From Symsagittifera roscoffensis (Eukaryota > Xenacoelomorpha > Acoela > Convolutidae): 64,000 nucleotides of DNA. Of this stretch, positions 28,420 to 40,556 are shown in pieces. Positions within the stretch are counted from its first letter, which is position 1. Each line of letters opens with the position of its first letter. A program made the position numbers and the translations under genes. The stretch covers positions 4,192,580 to 4,256,579 of the forward strand of contig NC_087063.1 in NCBI RefSeq assembly GCF_963678635.1, in the 5' to 3' direction. The notes beneath the pieces were generated by a model, which saw only the letters and a list, made by a program, of their open reading frames with translations, searched no databases and was not told the origin of the DNA.

Positions 28420-28700
28420 CGAGAACCACACCTTCAACTGGGTTTGGCAGAGACGTTTAAAAGCATGTGAAGATGTGTTTAGAAACTAGCCGGTCGTTTT
28501 ACGGTAGCTTTACTTTCCATCGGTACGTACTTCCGGCCGAATGCTACTTATATATGTTTTTATGGCGCTCCTGGGTGTTATTCAAAACATCATGATCGGC
28601 GAACCCAGTTACAAAAGCTCTCCGAACCGAGCAATTGCTGTAAACAAGGCTCCTAAACAAGAGCCGAAAGGGTGGTTCGGAACGCGGAAGCCTTCCGGAT
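28420..28700 (+). repeat. Candidate 5' LTR remnant of E2
   Basis: Plus-strand CTTATATATG (TATA-like) leads into GTTTTTATGGCGCTCCTG, identical to the E1 core on its minus strand, then a CTCTCCGAAC block and a CGGAACGCGGAAG block also shared with E1. Orientation matches E2, whose gag begins at about 30.1 kb. Ends were not resolved. Confidence 0.45.
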
Positions 28701-29952
28701 TCCCCAATTTAGTTTTTTAACTTAGTTAAGACAGAAAATTCACTTATCGTGAAGGGTGGGGGATTGGCTGTACCGCCGTTCCCGAAATGGTATATAACCA
28801 AAAACACTTAAAGATATACAAGTAACCAAACAAAAAAAGTATAGTATCTAAGAGAATACCAACAAAAAATATAAAAACAACCAAAAAACGAAGAAAAAAA
28901 AACTGTTCAAAAATATAAAATCGATAGAAACCGTCTCTCCAGACAAGATGTGATTAGACCTTTTGTTTGTTGTTCTTAGATGTTTTGATGTTAAAGGCAT
29001 TGATATCATATCAAGATTATTAAGATCAACCTGTAGCTTTTTTAGAGTTGTTTGAGTGTTTAGGAACGTTAATGCTAACTTGAGCTTAATCCGGAAGGGT
29101 CAAGTGATTGGAGTAGAAGATCGATCCACTGAGCAGTGCAAAAAGCAGCAGGAAGGGTCTCAAGGACAACAAAAGTCGACTGCTGGGTATCGTTGCGAAG
29201 TTTTATATCTCTTTTGTTTCAGAAAAAAAGCGATATCATCCTGTGAATGGCTCAACAGTAACTGCATTGTAGTGATCCTCCAACGAGTTGCAAGTTTCGC
29301 AGTTAAGCACCTTGATTCGGATATTGAACGAAGCCGGAGGGATAAAATACAAATTTCCTAGTACTTATACTACCCGTATTGTTATTCCTATCCCGTTTTT
29401 GAGACAAATGAACCGTAAACAGACCGGTTTTTAAAGTCAAAATTTTGATATTTTGATCCCCCCACAAAACGCAATTTTTGAGATATTCAAATTTTTTGGA
29501 ACGAAAAAAGCAATAATTTAGCGAGTTACATCGTATTTCGACTAATCTACTTAAAAGAATCAGTTGAATTTAGTGCAGATGATATTAATTTTGGATGGGT
29601 ACCGAAGTTCGATTTTTGGTGATTTTTTTGGAAAAAACGAACCGCTTCCAAAAAAAATCGAGTTTTTTCACTTAGTTTGATAAAAACTGTTGCTCGGACA
29701 TCAATCCGGAGGTGTCCAATTTGCGTTGTTATTGGTAAATGTTTTCAACTTTTAGCGTTTTTGATCAGGTTCTTTGCATTGAACTAGAAAATTATAGGCC
29801 ATTTGAGCTCTATTGGGTATTTTTGGGCGGAAACCTATACATTTGAATACTTTCTGAGTTTGACCAAAAAATGTTTTCCCTAATAACTTAAGAACCACTA
29901 GACTAATCTTTACCGCTAGATCAGAAAACAAACAAGCTTAAAGGTGAAATAA
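28701..29952. other. E2 leader, no gene supported
   Basis: AT-rich sequence between the E2 LTR-like block and gag. A 101-codon plus frame at 29,056-29,361 has no recognisable domain. No primer-binding site was identified with confidence. Confidence 0.4.
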
Positions 29953-30078
29953 TTGTTTCTTGGAAAAAGTTATCATATAAAATTTTTAGGACTGTTTTTT
30001 ATCAAAAACACCGGTAAACACGGGTACAAAAACCCTTATAACCGTGAGATTAGTCTACACAAGTCTAGGATACCTAAA

Positions 30079-30609
30079 ATGGGAGGAAGCTCTGGTAAGT
30101 TTATACAAAAGAAACAAAGGAATACAATGAATGACCCTTTTGTGCAAAGAACCACGGAAGCTCGGAACAAGAAGGGGAAGAAGGGTTCATGCAAGAAACT
30201 AGAAACAAGGAGTCGAAAGGTCTCGGAAGACAAACGAACAACGTTGAAAGTAGTGATACGTCGGAGCCCTGCTCAAGACGAGGATCCAGCGGAACGTGGA
30301 TTTAAAGGGAACGGGACCAGGCGATTAACGTATGAATCTACTCCTGTAGAGCAAGGACAGGACTTTGCTACTTCGACCGGGACTCTTGATCGAGAAGAAA
30401 TGTTGGAACTGTCTGATATGTCAATTGAAACACAAGCAGTGGAAGGCTCACCTGCTGACCATACCATGATGCAAGGAGTGTCAGGGAAGGCAGCTCCGAC
30501 TTCCTCGTTTTCGGAACGAGTGAAAAATACTTTTGAAAATTTCTTTCCATTTATCATGGGAGCAGGATATGGTGCTGAGATCGACACTCAGGAAAAGGGG
30601 CGAAAATAA
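30079..30609 (+). CDS. E2 Gag N-terminal part
   Basis: An ATG at 30,079 (start MGGSSGKF) opens a basic, then Glu/Thr-rich frame. The segment TSSFSERVKNTFENFF matches the TSFTERLAMM helix of the E1 Gag N-terminus. The frame stops at 30,609. An upstream TTG-initiated extension from 29,953 is open but unlike protein. The Gly after Met could allow N-myristoylation; this is only a possibility. Confidence 0.6.
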   Translation: MGGSSGKFIQKKQRNTMNDPFVQRTTEARNKKGKKGSCKKLETRSRKVSEDKRTTLKVVIRRSPAQDEDPAERGFKGNGTRRLTYESTPVEQGQDFATSTGTLDREEMLELSDMSIETQAVEGSPADHTMMQGVSGKAAPTSSFSERVKNTFENFFPFIMGAGYGAEIDTQEKGRK

Positions 30610-30668
30610 CAAAAAAAATTGATAATTTTGGATCCCAAATGAGCTTCAACAGTTCAATCCATGCATAG

Positions 30669-31046
30669 ATGGTACCTGTCAACATAAAGGATGGCTCTTC
30701 CGATCAGTTTGGTACGGTCAGAAATATAAACATGGCTTTGAATGGGGTGCAACTTTCCAGTGAATACCTGACAACAACCGATTCTGACATGCTAGCAGAA
30801 GCGGTGGGGGTCATCAAGCCTGGAACTACACTGAGAGAATTAGAGGCAGAGAACGAAAGACCTTCAAGACAGAGCGGAGTGGCGCGAGTTTCAACAAGCA
30901 TCAAACTGCCTGTTACAAATAAGATAACGCCACCACTAGTCACTCCATTGGTCGATGACGGGATATCAATGGAAGAAGCCCTGACTAAGATCATGGATGG
31001 TATGGGTGAGCAATGGATAGTATGGTTATGGGTACGGATAGTATGA
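30669..31046 (+). pseudogene. E2 Gag fragment before the inserted E3 segment
   Basis: A plus frame with a Ser/Thr/Pro-rich linker (SGVARVSTSIKLP) and helical parts like the E1 Gag middle region. It ends within GGTACGGATAGTATGAG, where similarity to Gag stops and the inverted E3 copy begins. Confidence 0.5.
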
Positions 31047-31047
31047 G

Positions 31048-32996
31048 TTTTCTTCCTCAAAGTGCTATTTCATCACCTCTATCCAGGTGTCAATGCAGAC
31101 ATCTGACTCATCTATTTACGATTTCTGCTTATTGAATGTTCTTCAAGATCTGTTTCCTCTCTCAGTAGATTCGAGATTTTAGTGATGAACGTCTCAAGGG
31201 ACTCATTAAGCGGCTCAACCATTGACGCATACATCATAGTGTCATGTTAGACGGATGTCAATTCTGGAACCGTTCTGACCTAGGGGATCGTGGGTAAACC
31301 TAAAGGATGAGGCGGGACTGGATCCCTCCCATCTGACCTGGCTGACTCTACCTTTGCTTAGAGTCAAATCAATTTCTCGATCTCGGGGAAGCCTCTGTAT
31401 GTCTGGAGGCTCAAAACCCATCAGTTGGCTGGCTTGATTTCTCCCTCTGATCTGAGCGACTTTCTTGGTTGTTGCCACTTAAAAGCTCAGCAAGCTTCTG
31501 CATCACAAGATCAGCCCTAGCGTCCAATCTACTCTCCTAGTTAATCAATTGAGCATAAGTGCTGTCATGATCTTTCAGTAATCGCTCGATCTCTCATGTC
31601 ATTCTGCGGTCTCTTTCTTCAGGTTTCTTAGTAGCTGGAGCTAAACTCTCCACAAGGCACTGATCGGTGTTCTGAACCAGCTGAGCCTGGTCAGATTTGG
31701 CCATTGATTTCGTATCTGCCAGCTCGTCTTTTAGCCTTTCATGGCGCTGTTGAGCCCTCCCATCTACTCGGTCGATTCTTTTCGTCACTTCAAGCCGCAA
31801 TTCTTCAAGACCTCACATCACATCGGCAAACATGCATCTCATATCATTGGCCGAGCCGAACTACGGGTCAGACCTAGGGAGGACAACGTCGATTGAGGTT
31901 GCAGCCAAATGCTCCCTGATGCACCACCCTCTGAGCACCCATCGACAACATTAGTCTATCAAAAGTCGAGTACGTTCCCATTGTCATTCCATCCGACACC
32001 TGTCTTGTTGGTGAAGTTGACATCGCTTTCATTCTCTTCTCCTGCTTTGGGCTGGGATCCATTTCGTGTCCGAGTGCCTTGGTTCCAGACGGGAAAAACC
32101 AGATGACAATCCACTAGCTTGGAATGATGTCATGCGTTCGTCATACAACGTCTTATAATTTTTTTTCGTTTTCGAACTTGACTTTTCTTATCTGAGACTT
32201 ATACTCGACATCATCGCGTTCTTACTTTGTTTGACCTGAATGAATTGTTCCTTTCTCCGACTATCGCTCTTGGTCTCTTACATGGACGTGACCTTTAATA
32301 ACAGTTCTTCTCCTGCGTTACCCTCGGAACACTCCGAGGTCCTCCCAGATCCTTTAATTATATTCTGCTCGGAGTCGTCGCCTGATCCTTCAAAATCGCC
32401 AAGATCGTGGTGGTCGGGTTGGATAACGTTTGTTCCCCTTCCTATATCGGATCAGGTTGGGTTACGTTCACAGCCCCGGCCTCGGCGTTTTGCCCTTCCT
32501 TGCCATCTAGATTCTTTTCACTTCCTAGTTTCATTCTTTTCACTAAAAGATCACTGCGACTTTCACTCGTTGCCTCACTGACAAGAAATCCAGAGGTACT
32601 GCTCACCGAGGGTTGGCTATGCCAAGACTCAAACATCCGCGTACTTCCCGTGCAAAGCTAAGGAATCAATCACTTTTCGAAGCGAGTCGTTTCGATCCAA
32701 GTTCTGTGATAAATGATGTTACGGAAAATTTTTGCACGACAGTGCTCAAGTCCAAAAATAATCATAACAATCATATTAATAAACTTATGCGCGTTGATAA
32801 TCATTTCTTTCAAAATGTTTTTTTAACTCTTAGAAACACTATGAACGATTCAAGTATGATTAAAAACTGGGTATGCCCAGTTTTGAGATAAATTTGTTGC
32901 CGCTCAAAATCCTAATTAATAAGAGTCTCGCAAAAGTTTGCAAGATACAATAGCCAGCACACACGAGACACAATCAACAATAAGAAAACAACACAC
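31048..32996. repeat. 1.95-kb near-identical direct repeat, copy B, inside E2 gag
   Basis: Matches 23,241-25,192 almost throughout, with the same decayed minus-strand E3 gag frames. Left of it is E2 gag N-terminal coding and right of it (33,035) E2 gag continues in the plus sense, so it is an insertion or gene-conversion patch opposite to E2. No target duplication was resolved. Confidence 0.95.
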
Positions 32997-33034
32997 AAGT
33001 CTGGAACGATCGACCCTTCGGGACAGCCACGCCG

Positions 33035-34324
33035 GTGCAAGAAGTTCCTCCTCAGGTTGGAGTCCCTCGAACCAAGGAAAAACTAAGCCCACTAATTCTG
33101 GCAGGGGGTATTGTTCCAGTGCCTCAATCAACGGAAAATCGTGATCAGACGGCATATTCTCGGGATGCAACAGCGATGGCGACCTCATTTGAACCTCTGA
33201 ACAGATCCCTGGAGACGTTTTTCACGAGATTGTCAAGAACCAATGAGCGCAGCAAAAAGTCCAAAAGGGTGTTAAAAAAACCGAGATACTACAAGGAAGA
33301 ATCCGACGAGTGTATAGACAACTGGATAGAAGTCATGAAGCTGCATTGACCTGGATAGAAGTCATCGATTAAGAAGACTTGAAAGAATGATAAGAGTGCA
33401 GTGCGCTCACCAGTAACTTGTTAGGGACAACCTAGAGTTGCTTGATGGCGAAAAAACAATAACACCGGTATACTACCAAGCAAATTTTTGAGATACTGTT
33501 GAACTGTTTTGGCTCGGGAGTTCAAGGGTACAAAGAAATGGTGCGCTTCCAGAATCGAAGGCAATGTAAAGACCTTATACAAGTTCTTAGATGATTTGGA
33601 AATGCTCAGAAGGCGTAGCCAACCGGACGAGTCGATCAAGAGGATTCAAAATTCCCTGCATTGATGGTGTGAAGAGCGGGGAGCTCAAGACAGTATTAGG
33701 GACGCATTACACACTTCTTTCAACAAATGCACCAACGTCGGAAGAAATGCGGTTGAAATCTGAAAAATACCTGTTGCTGAAGCCTCCGATGAGATCAAGC
33801 TATTAATAGAAAAGATATGGCATTTTTGACTATGGTTCTGCAAACCAGGGTAACAGCTGGTACAAGCCCAGGGATGACATGGACAAGAGACGCTGTGGTG
33901 CGAACTGCAGTTCAACGGACCTTCATTTATCAGCATGTGCAACCTATAAACAAGGCATGAAGGCAATCGGTCTTAGCCTTGAATTTTAAGACGCGAGGAA
34001 CATCGATCATGAAGATTTTGTGAGAGGATTATTTGCCCCAAGCATTATTTTGCAACTTGGAGGGCCCTTTTTATATTGGATTGTCCAAACTTTTTGAAGG
34101 CTGTGGCGCATATCAAGCACTCAAGGCATGAAGAAGCTTTGTCAGGCATTGAAGCTAGTAGGGCACGTCTAAAGAGCGAGGCAGAAGCTCGGAGGAAAGA
34201 GAAACAGTTAGATATGGCCACTAAAAAGATGCAGTCGGTTCTGGAAGAAACGAGCGAAACAAAACCTGAGACCGCGGCTCAAGTTTTAAAAATTGACTTT
34301 AAAGCAGGGCAAGAGATGCCCTGA
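33035..34324 (+). pseudogene. E2 Gag capsid and knuckle fragments
   Basis: Pieces in changing frames: DECIDNWIEVMKLH (33,035-33,349) matches E1 DGCIDTWVEVMRLY; 33,591-33,806 has the GVKSGELKTVLGTHYTL block; 33,890-33,960 holds a damaged first knuckle ending TYKQGMK; 34,076-34,324 continues after the second knuckle with EALSGIEASRARLKSEAEAR. A small duplication of CTGGATAGAAGTCAT occurs near 33,325 and 33,350. Confidence 0.75.
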
Positions 34325-34418
34325 AATTAGTTGCAACAGGAAAGAGCAACCAAAGAAATTGAACATAGGAGACCTCCGATAACAGTCCTCCAGATGTGAG
34401 GACAGATGTGAGAAAAAT

Positions 34419-34968
34419 ATGTGCTTTCTCGAGGTGGGAAACCTGAAGGATTCGGATCGGTTCGTCTTGGGGCGTGACTTCGTAAGGAATTTTGACGTGA
34501 CGATTGACCTCAATAATGGACTGATAAGGATAAGCAACCCAGACAGGAAGTATGTTAAACGACCAATAAAGAGGATAAAAATTGATGAGAATAAAAAACT
34601 CTGTTTTTTAGAAAGAAAGGTAAAGTCACGACCTGAGCAGACAGTGGTAGCGATTTCTAGGATAAAAAACTTAAACGTGTTTTGACGTGACGATTGACTT
34701 TAATAATGGACTGATAAGGATAAGCAACCCAGACAGGAAGTATACTAAACGACCAATAAAGAGGACAAAAATTGATGAGAATAAAAAACTCAGTTTCATA
34801 GAAAGAAAGGTAAAGTCACGACCTGAGCAGACAGTGGTAGCGATTTCTAGGATAAAAAATTTAAACCCCTTGAGCGATAGTAAGCAGGTTTGCCTGGTAC
34901 CGAACCTCAACAGTCAAAGTTTAGTGGTTTTAGACCCGATTTTTTCCGTCAGAAGAAACGAAGTCTGA
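34419..34968 (+). pseudogene. E2 protease region with 190-bp tandem duplication
   Basis: DRFVLGRDFVRNFDVTIDLN corresponds to the E1 block after the protease active site (ILGRDF). The stretch beginning GACGTGACGATTGAC occurs at 34,494 and again at 34,684, a 190-bp tandem duplication that repeats about 60 codons and shifts frame. The active-site Asp segment itself was not found intact. Confidence 0.8.
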
Positions 34969-35289
34969 ATGAGTTCATTGTTGATTACACTGGACACATC
35001 GCTTTCAAGCCAGCGTAGAAGGAAACTTGCTTACGCTTTGCCAATGAGGACTGACTATCAGCAAACGCCAAACCTGAAGAAGCATCGACTAAAGGACTGT
35101 TCAACACACGCTAATAAAGATCTGGTTTGCAAAGAATTATTGAATTGAAAGGTTTCAGTAAAAGTTTTCAATGAGATCTGAAACGTATGACGTCTTAGAG
35201 CTGCTCAACTTTTCCGGAACGCCCCTCATCATATGATTTAGAGTCTAACAAGCAGGGTCTAACAGAGATAGAACATGTAAGATAGGGGA

Positions 35290-36200
35290 GTGAGTGAGTT
35301 TGAGATGCTAAAGGGAGTTTTAAAGTTGAACGCAGACGTATTTTCAAAACATGAAGCTGATATTGGTTGTTGTAACTTTGCCGAGCTCGAAATTGAACTA
35401 GAAGAAGGTGCCGTCCCCCACAGAGAATTAGCGAGGCGCATGACACCGCACAAATTGGAGGCGTACCGAGCAGAAATAGAAATGCTGCTGAGTACGAAAT
35501 GATAGAACCCTCGATGTCACCTTGGGCTCGTGGGTTCGTCATGGTCAAGAAGAAAAGAGAACAACTGAGATTCTGATGCGACTTTTGCGATTTAAATGCG
35601 GTGACTAAAAAAAGACCGTATCCCAGACCACGCATAGACGAGAGCCTCTCGAAGCTTGGAGACGCCAATTTTTTTCCACGTTGGAACTGGATTTCGCCTT
35701 CTGACAGGAACCCTTGCGGAAACAAGATAGAGAGAAGACCAAATTTGCTTGTGAGTTCGGTTTGTGCCAGTGGACGAGGATGCTCTTCCGCGTGTGCAAT
35801 GCGACGGGGATATTTCAAAGACTCATGGCTCAGGCGTTGACTAGCATAAAAAGAAGAATGGGAATCTCGTAATGGGCTACGAAAATGATATAGTGATAGC
35901 GTAAACCATCTTGACTGAGCGTATTGACAGACTTGATGAATTTTTCGACTGCATGAGGTGAGCTGGCTTGAAGTGCAAACCCTCGAAATGAGAGATCCTA
36001 AGAGACTCGTTAAAGTACCTGGGAAGAATCGTGGATAAGCAAGGAGTGATGCCCAATCCTGATTCGGTGGAGGCCGTGTTAAGATGGAAGGCCCTCAGAG
36101 AAGACACGCAGCTGACGAGCCTCCCAGGGTTTGCAAATTATTATTGAGAGTTCATAAAGCGATAGGCAGACAAGTTCGATTTGATGTAACAACTGATGCA
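35290..36200 (+). pseudogene. E2 reverse transcriptase fragments
   Basis: KHEADIGCCNFAELEIELEE leads into ARRMTPHKLEAYRAEIEMLL, then PRPRIDESLSKLGDA, all matching the start of E1 RT. Frames change near 35,490, 35,690 and 35,870, and stops interrupt the palm. The thumb region is visible around 35,930-36,170. Confidence 0.8.
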
Positions 36201-36610
36201 AAACAAAGGAAAAAAGTTCGCGTGGAATGAACGAGCTCAGGAAGCATTTGAGAACATTATGCGGGAGCTGTGCGAGACGCCAGTGCTAGGCATGCCCACG
36301 GAGAAATTCATGTACGTTCTCGATACTGATTCTTCAGTAGTAGCCATTTACGGAATATACCATCAGGAGTAAGAATGGAAGAGAGAACAGTTCTCCGTCG
36401 CATTGCATACGGCAGTAAAGTACTTAGTGGCAATGAGATGAAGTATGGTGGGCCAAAGACAGATGTTTGCAGTAGTCACGTTCGTTGAGAAATGTCACGT
36501 TTATTTAGGGAGCGATGCCTTTAAGCTGCGAGTGGACAACCGGAGCTTTATCCTGGTTGAAACGTACTCGATGGACCAGAGTTTTATTGTTCATTGAATA
36601 GTAAGGTTGG
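36201..36610 (+). pseudogene. E2 RNase H fragments
   Basis: YVLDTDSSVVA near 36,314 and a LRVDNR block near 36,525 correspond to the first and third RNase H acidic motifs of E1, with frame changes between them. Confidence 0.7.
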
Positions 36611-37500
36611 ATGGCTAGCTACCACAAGAAAATACGGTGGAAAAGGTGTAGAGATCAAAAATTTATCCAATATAAACCAATTCCCTTGGGTTTTTTGCTA
36701 CGTTTACACTTGTTTCAGCAGGAGCTGTCTCGCATGAACAAAAAACAGCCTCTCAATGCTAGAATGGAGGTGATGCGAATGCTGGATGGATTATTGAAAA
36801 GAGAAGTGTATAGAGATGATCCTCAATGGACAGCGGCTATGGCATTGCGGACGGTCAGTGAAAAATTATGGATAAAAGCATCTAGAAGTCAGCACAAAAA
36901 ATGAAAGGGATGGTAGGAAAGTAATTCAGCAACTAGTCTCGTCAATTCCTCAAAGCGTTTTAATGAGAACATCGTAAAAGACCAAGGAAGAAGACATCGG
37001 GACTCAAAAGAAGACAGACTCATTTGAGAAGCCTGATCAAGAACTGATTGAACTCGACACACTAGGAGCTAGAAAAATTGTCCGGGGAGTCGAACACTGG
37101 AGGAAGCGGAGACGCAGATGAAAAAGACCACGTGGACAAATATTAGTCGAAGTTTAGATGGAGGAGAAGATCAAGTACGTCAGACTCTGGCATGCAGACA
37201 TGATCCCCGGTAGACTCATCTTTCGGCAATGCCTTGAGGAAATTGGAGGCCGATACGTACTCAGACAGAAACTCGAGCACGGGATTGGAGGTATCAGAAT
37301 TTGAGATCCACACATTGATGATGGAGACTCAAGCAAGAGACTTGGACAGGGAGATGTATCAAAACTCTGATAGTGATCGCTACCTGTTCTCGAGTATGAG
37401 AGTCTTTGATAACGCAGATGATTTGGAGATGACAGAGGTAGGTGTCGAAACGTTCAATGAGCCTATTACCGCAATAGAAAGCAGTCATAATTGACCTAGA
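36611..37500 (+). pseudogene. E2 pol linker between RNase H and integrase
   Basis: Charged, low-complexity frames (36,611-36,904 and 37,234-37,494) rich in Glu, Arg, Asp and Ser occupy the place of the long E1 linker. No domain was recognised. The zinc domain of integrase appears to be lost or unreadable. Confidence 0.5.
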
Positions 37501-37542
37501 ACCTTTCTCTTCACCAAGTATGCAGAAGCTGTTCCCTGTATA

Positions 37543-38213
37543 ATGGCCGAAAAGACTTGCGAACATCTGATCAATTCTTGGAAAGCTAGACATGGATGCC
37601 CGATGACGTTGCATTCAGATAATGAAATTGCTTTTGTAGGCGAACTTACTACGGAACTCATGACACGTCCTCAGATAGCCCAAGTTCATTCCCCAGACAA
37701 GAAAAAACATAAAATTGGTTGTTGTTGAGAGTGTATTCTTCCCGATATACGACTAATTGAGATAGATATTTGCCACAAGTAATGAGAGCTTACAAAAGCA
37801 TGCAGCACTCTTCTACAGAAACTAATCTGCACATGATGTTGACTGGGCATGAAAAGGCTCTGCCTTTAATATTCTTTTACCTTGAGTATGAGGACAAGAA
37901 GACATTGCCATAGGTACTCGATGACTTATGTAGACTCAACAATTAACAAACTCATGCGAGGCAGAGATAAAAAAAATTGACAGAAAGCAGCTGGTGCAAA
38001 AAAAATTACACAGTAGGAGAGTACGTGTGGGTTTTTCAGAACTTGATTCCGCCGAAAGGTAACAGAAAACTCCTGATGAAAAAGAGGGGGCCATTTATGA
38101 TAACGGAAGTACATCACGAGGGACGTTTTTACAGGCTCAGCACTGGCCGAGCTGCACTCTTTGAGAACATCAAACCACCTAACCCATCCACAGAAGACTG
38201 GTCTATACCTTAA
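37543..38213 (+). pseudogene. E2 integrase fragments
   Basis: 37,543-37,728 reads AEKTCEHLINSWKARHGCPM and LHSDNEIAFVG, the second catalytic Asp block. 37,977-38,213 reads YVWVFQNLIPPKGNRKLLMK and GPFMITEVH, the C-terminal module. The catalytic Glu segment is lost in a decayed stretch. The last frame is shared with the acidic segment and macro domain that follow. Confidence 0.8.
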
Positions 38214-38237
38214 GACATGGAGGAGGGTGGTTAATTA

Positions 38238-38624
38238 ATGATGGACCCTGCTTGTGAAGCTGATAAGAAGCGCACCAGAGAAAAGAAGGATGAGAATGAA
38301 GTTCTGGAATTTCGAACAAACCCGCCGTTGGACCTGGATCCTAAAGAAACAATCGAGGTGGATGAAGAAACCTTGCCCTACGCAGAGGAAGATTGGGAAA
38401 AACCCGAGCTTTTAGAAGTTCCCCAGAATATAAAACCAGATCTACCGTTTTCGATGCTGACACGACAAAGTGACAGAGAGAGACCACCCAAAACGTATAA
38501 TCCTTACGGGGACGACTTAGAAGTGGATCAGATAGACCTGAAGAGGATAGCAGAAGACCTAGTGGGTCTAGAAGAGATAACCGCATCACAGGAAGTAGAC
38601 CTTGTCGATGATCAAGACAATTAA
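38238..38624 (+). CDS. E2 acidic segment after integrase
   Basis: Counterpart of the E1 acidic segment: DPACEADKKRTREKKDENE and YNPYGDDLEVDQIDLKR match E1 EPACEVNEKGTREKNDGNE and YNRYGDNFLIDKIQPDK. It is in the same frame as the integrase C-terminus before it and the macro ORF after it, with stop codons in the same two zones as E1. It keeps an open 128-codon frame despite the decay around it. Confidence 0.6.
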   Translation: MMDPACEADKKRTREKKDENEVLEFRTNPPLDLDPKETIEVDEETLPYAEEDWEKPELLEVPQNIKPDLPFSMLTRQSDRERPPKTYNPYGDDLEVDQIDLKRIAEDLVGLEEITASQEVDLVDDQDN

Positions 38625-38711
38625 TGGCTCGACGATCGGTCGAAACCAGAAGTGAAGTTTGAAGACGATGAGCAGCGGTCATACTAGCAAGAATTAACGA
38701 ATCTGCGCGTC

Positions 38712-39489
38712 TTGGAGTCGTTGAACGGATTGACGTCAGATCCCAAGGAAACCAGCGTCACGAATCAGGACGTAGACCGCGATAACATGAAATTCAAAAA
38801 AAATGGCAAACAGTATCCTTCCTGGGCAGCACGGGAAGGGCCGTTATTCATTCCTTCGTCTAATTTTAGTTTTATATCAGGTATGCGATCGGTGGGGACG
38901 TCGATGGCTATTTTTGTCAGGGGAATGGGGGAAGGACTTACCCACAATGAACAAGAAGTTTGAAAAAAAAAACTAAAAATTGCAAGAGAAACAGGTAATT
39001 TAGAGGCAGAAACAGATTAAGGCTCTAAGAAACCAGACATAGAGAGTGTCGTAGAGTCATATATTAAAGTTCCGAGTGAATATTGAAGTGGCAAAATACT
39101 AACAGATAGCAACTTTATACTCACAGTTAGGACATGTGCTATAGCTATCACCGCGGAATGAGATTTAGAACAGCATTAGCGGCAGACTTTAGGAGAAGTT
39201 ACAAAAAAGCAGAGTTTTTGTGGAAGAAAATACCAGGAAGAGGGGTTGTAGCAGCTTTGCCGACGGCGGCTTCGCAAATACCAGGGAAGTATTTATGCTT
39301 CTTGGCGACAAGGGCGAAAAAAAGCAACACGTAGACCCCGAAGTTTTGGTTTTGTCCCTGACAAGATTAAGAGACCACTTAGTGAAGAGGGGAGAAAAAG
39401 AAATCTCGCTTCCTGTGTACGACCAAAACAGAAGACGACTGCATCCTTGGGACCTGTACGCGCAAATACACATACACCGCCCTAATTAA
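38712..39489 (+). pseudogene. E2 macro-domain protein, frameshifted
   Basis: 38,712-38,963 holds the N-terminal part (TSMAIFVRGMGEGLTHNE, like E1 TSINIFVRGVGVGLTHTE). 39,134-39,334 has ADFRRSYKKAEFLW and GKYLCFLATR. The overlapping frame at 39,220-39,489 has LTRLRDHLVKRGEKEISLPV and YDQNRRRLHPWDLYA. Together they cover the whole E1 macro region in three frames. The loop after the SLP strand again lacks the glycine-rich ligand site, as in E1. Confidence 0.65.
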
Positions 39490-39875
39490 GAAGTGTTTTT
39501 ACATAATAAATGTGAAAAGTAAAGGTTGATAGTAGGTTGCGTGTATGTGTTATGTGTTAGGTTATTAGGACTACTGGTTTGGAAGGGTTAGTGACCATTA
39601 ATGCTAAACCAACAATTTCAGAAGAAGATCCAAAGCGTGGAATGTCCGCTCTTCGATCAGTTTTCAAGACTTTAGATTGAACCCTGAAACCAAAATATTT
39701 AAATCTGACTGTTTTAAAACAAGTTTTAATGTAAAATTGGGGCAATGTTGACAAATCTGTTACTCATGACCTTTTTTCTAGGTCCTGATTGATTGAGTTC
39801 AGTTTCTGATTTCAAGCTTTGCATCCGAAGTTTTTGAATCAAACTATCAAGGTCAGACGACCGACTTGAAACAGA

Positions 39876-40115
39876 ATGAACAACTTTGACGAATTGATGG
39901 ATTTAGCCGAGGTCTACGCAGGGCCAGTCATAGACGAGCTCTATCGTCAACTGCTTAAAGAGAAAACGAACCAGCCCGGAGAGATGCCCCTCCTATTCAG
40001 GCCTAGGCCCGGCTTGCGGAGCAGACATCCAGCTTTTCACCCAGAAATGAGTAGCGAGGCTGCCTCGTCCAGCTCACAGTTTAAAGCTGCAGTGCCTTCC
40101 AAAAGACCAAAATAG
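39876..40115 (+). pseudogene. E2 counterpart of the coiled-coil accessory protein (N-terminus)
   Basis: VYAGPVIDELYRQLLKEK matches the E1 segment TLDELYRRLRDL, and PGEMPLLFRPRP matches E1 AGEFPLPTRPT. The frame ends before the coiled coil, traces of which follow in other frames to about 40,370. Confidence 0.65.
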
Positions 40116-40556
40116 AAGAAGAAGTGCAAACGAACGAGACAATGGAAGACCTGACAGAGACAAGAGATGAGTCGGACAGAGTGAGGAAAACATTGGTCAG
40201 ATTTCAAGAAGATAAAAAAAATGTGGAGGAGACTATTTGATGATTGCAAAAATAAACAAGGAGAGGAGGTAGAGCAATCCAAGAAGGAGTACACAAAGCG
40301 GTTAGAACGATTGGGGGTGGCGAAAATGGAACGATCGTTACCTGTAGAAAACATTCCCATAGGCAATCGTCAATGAAGCTCCTGATACCTCGCGAGTTTA
40401 GTCAAACGACCGAAGTGCCGTTCACGACAGGACCCGGTAGAGAAAAAACTCCGGACCGAGTGACACCCTTGGTGATCCAGTTCTTCAGAGAAGGATGAAG
40501 GAGCTGGTGGAAGCCGCTGGTCAACTTGTGGCCGTCATAAATGTGCCGGGTTCCGA

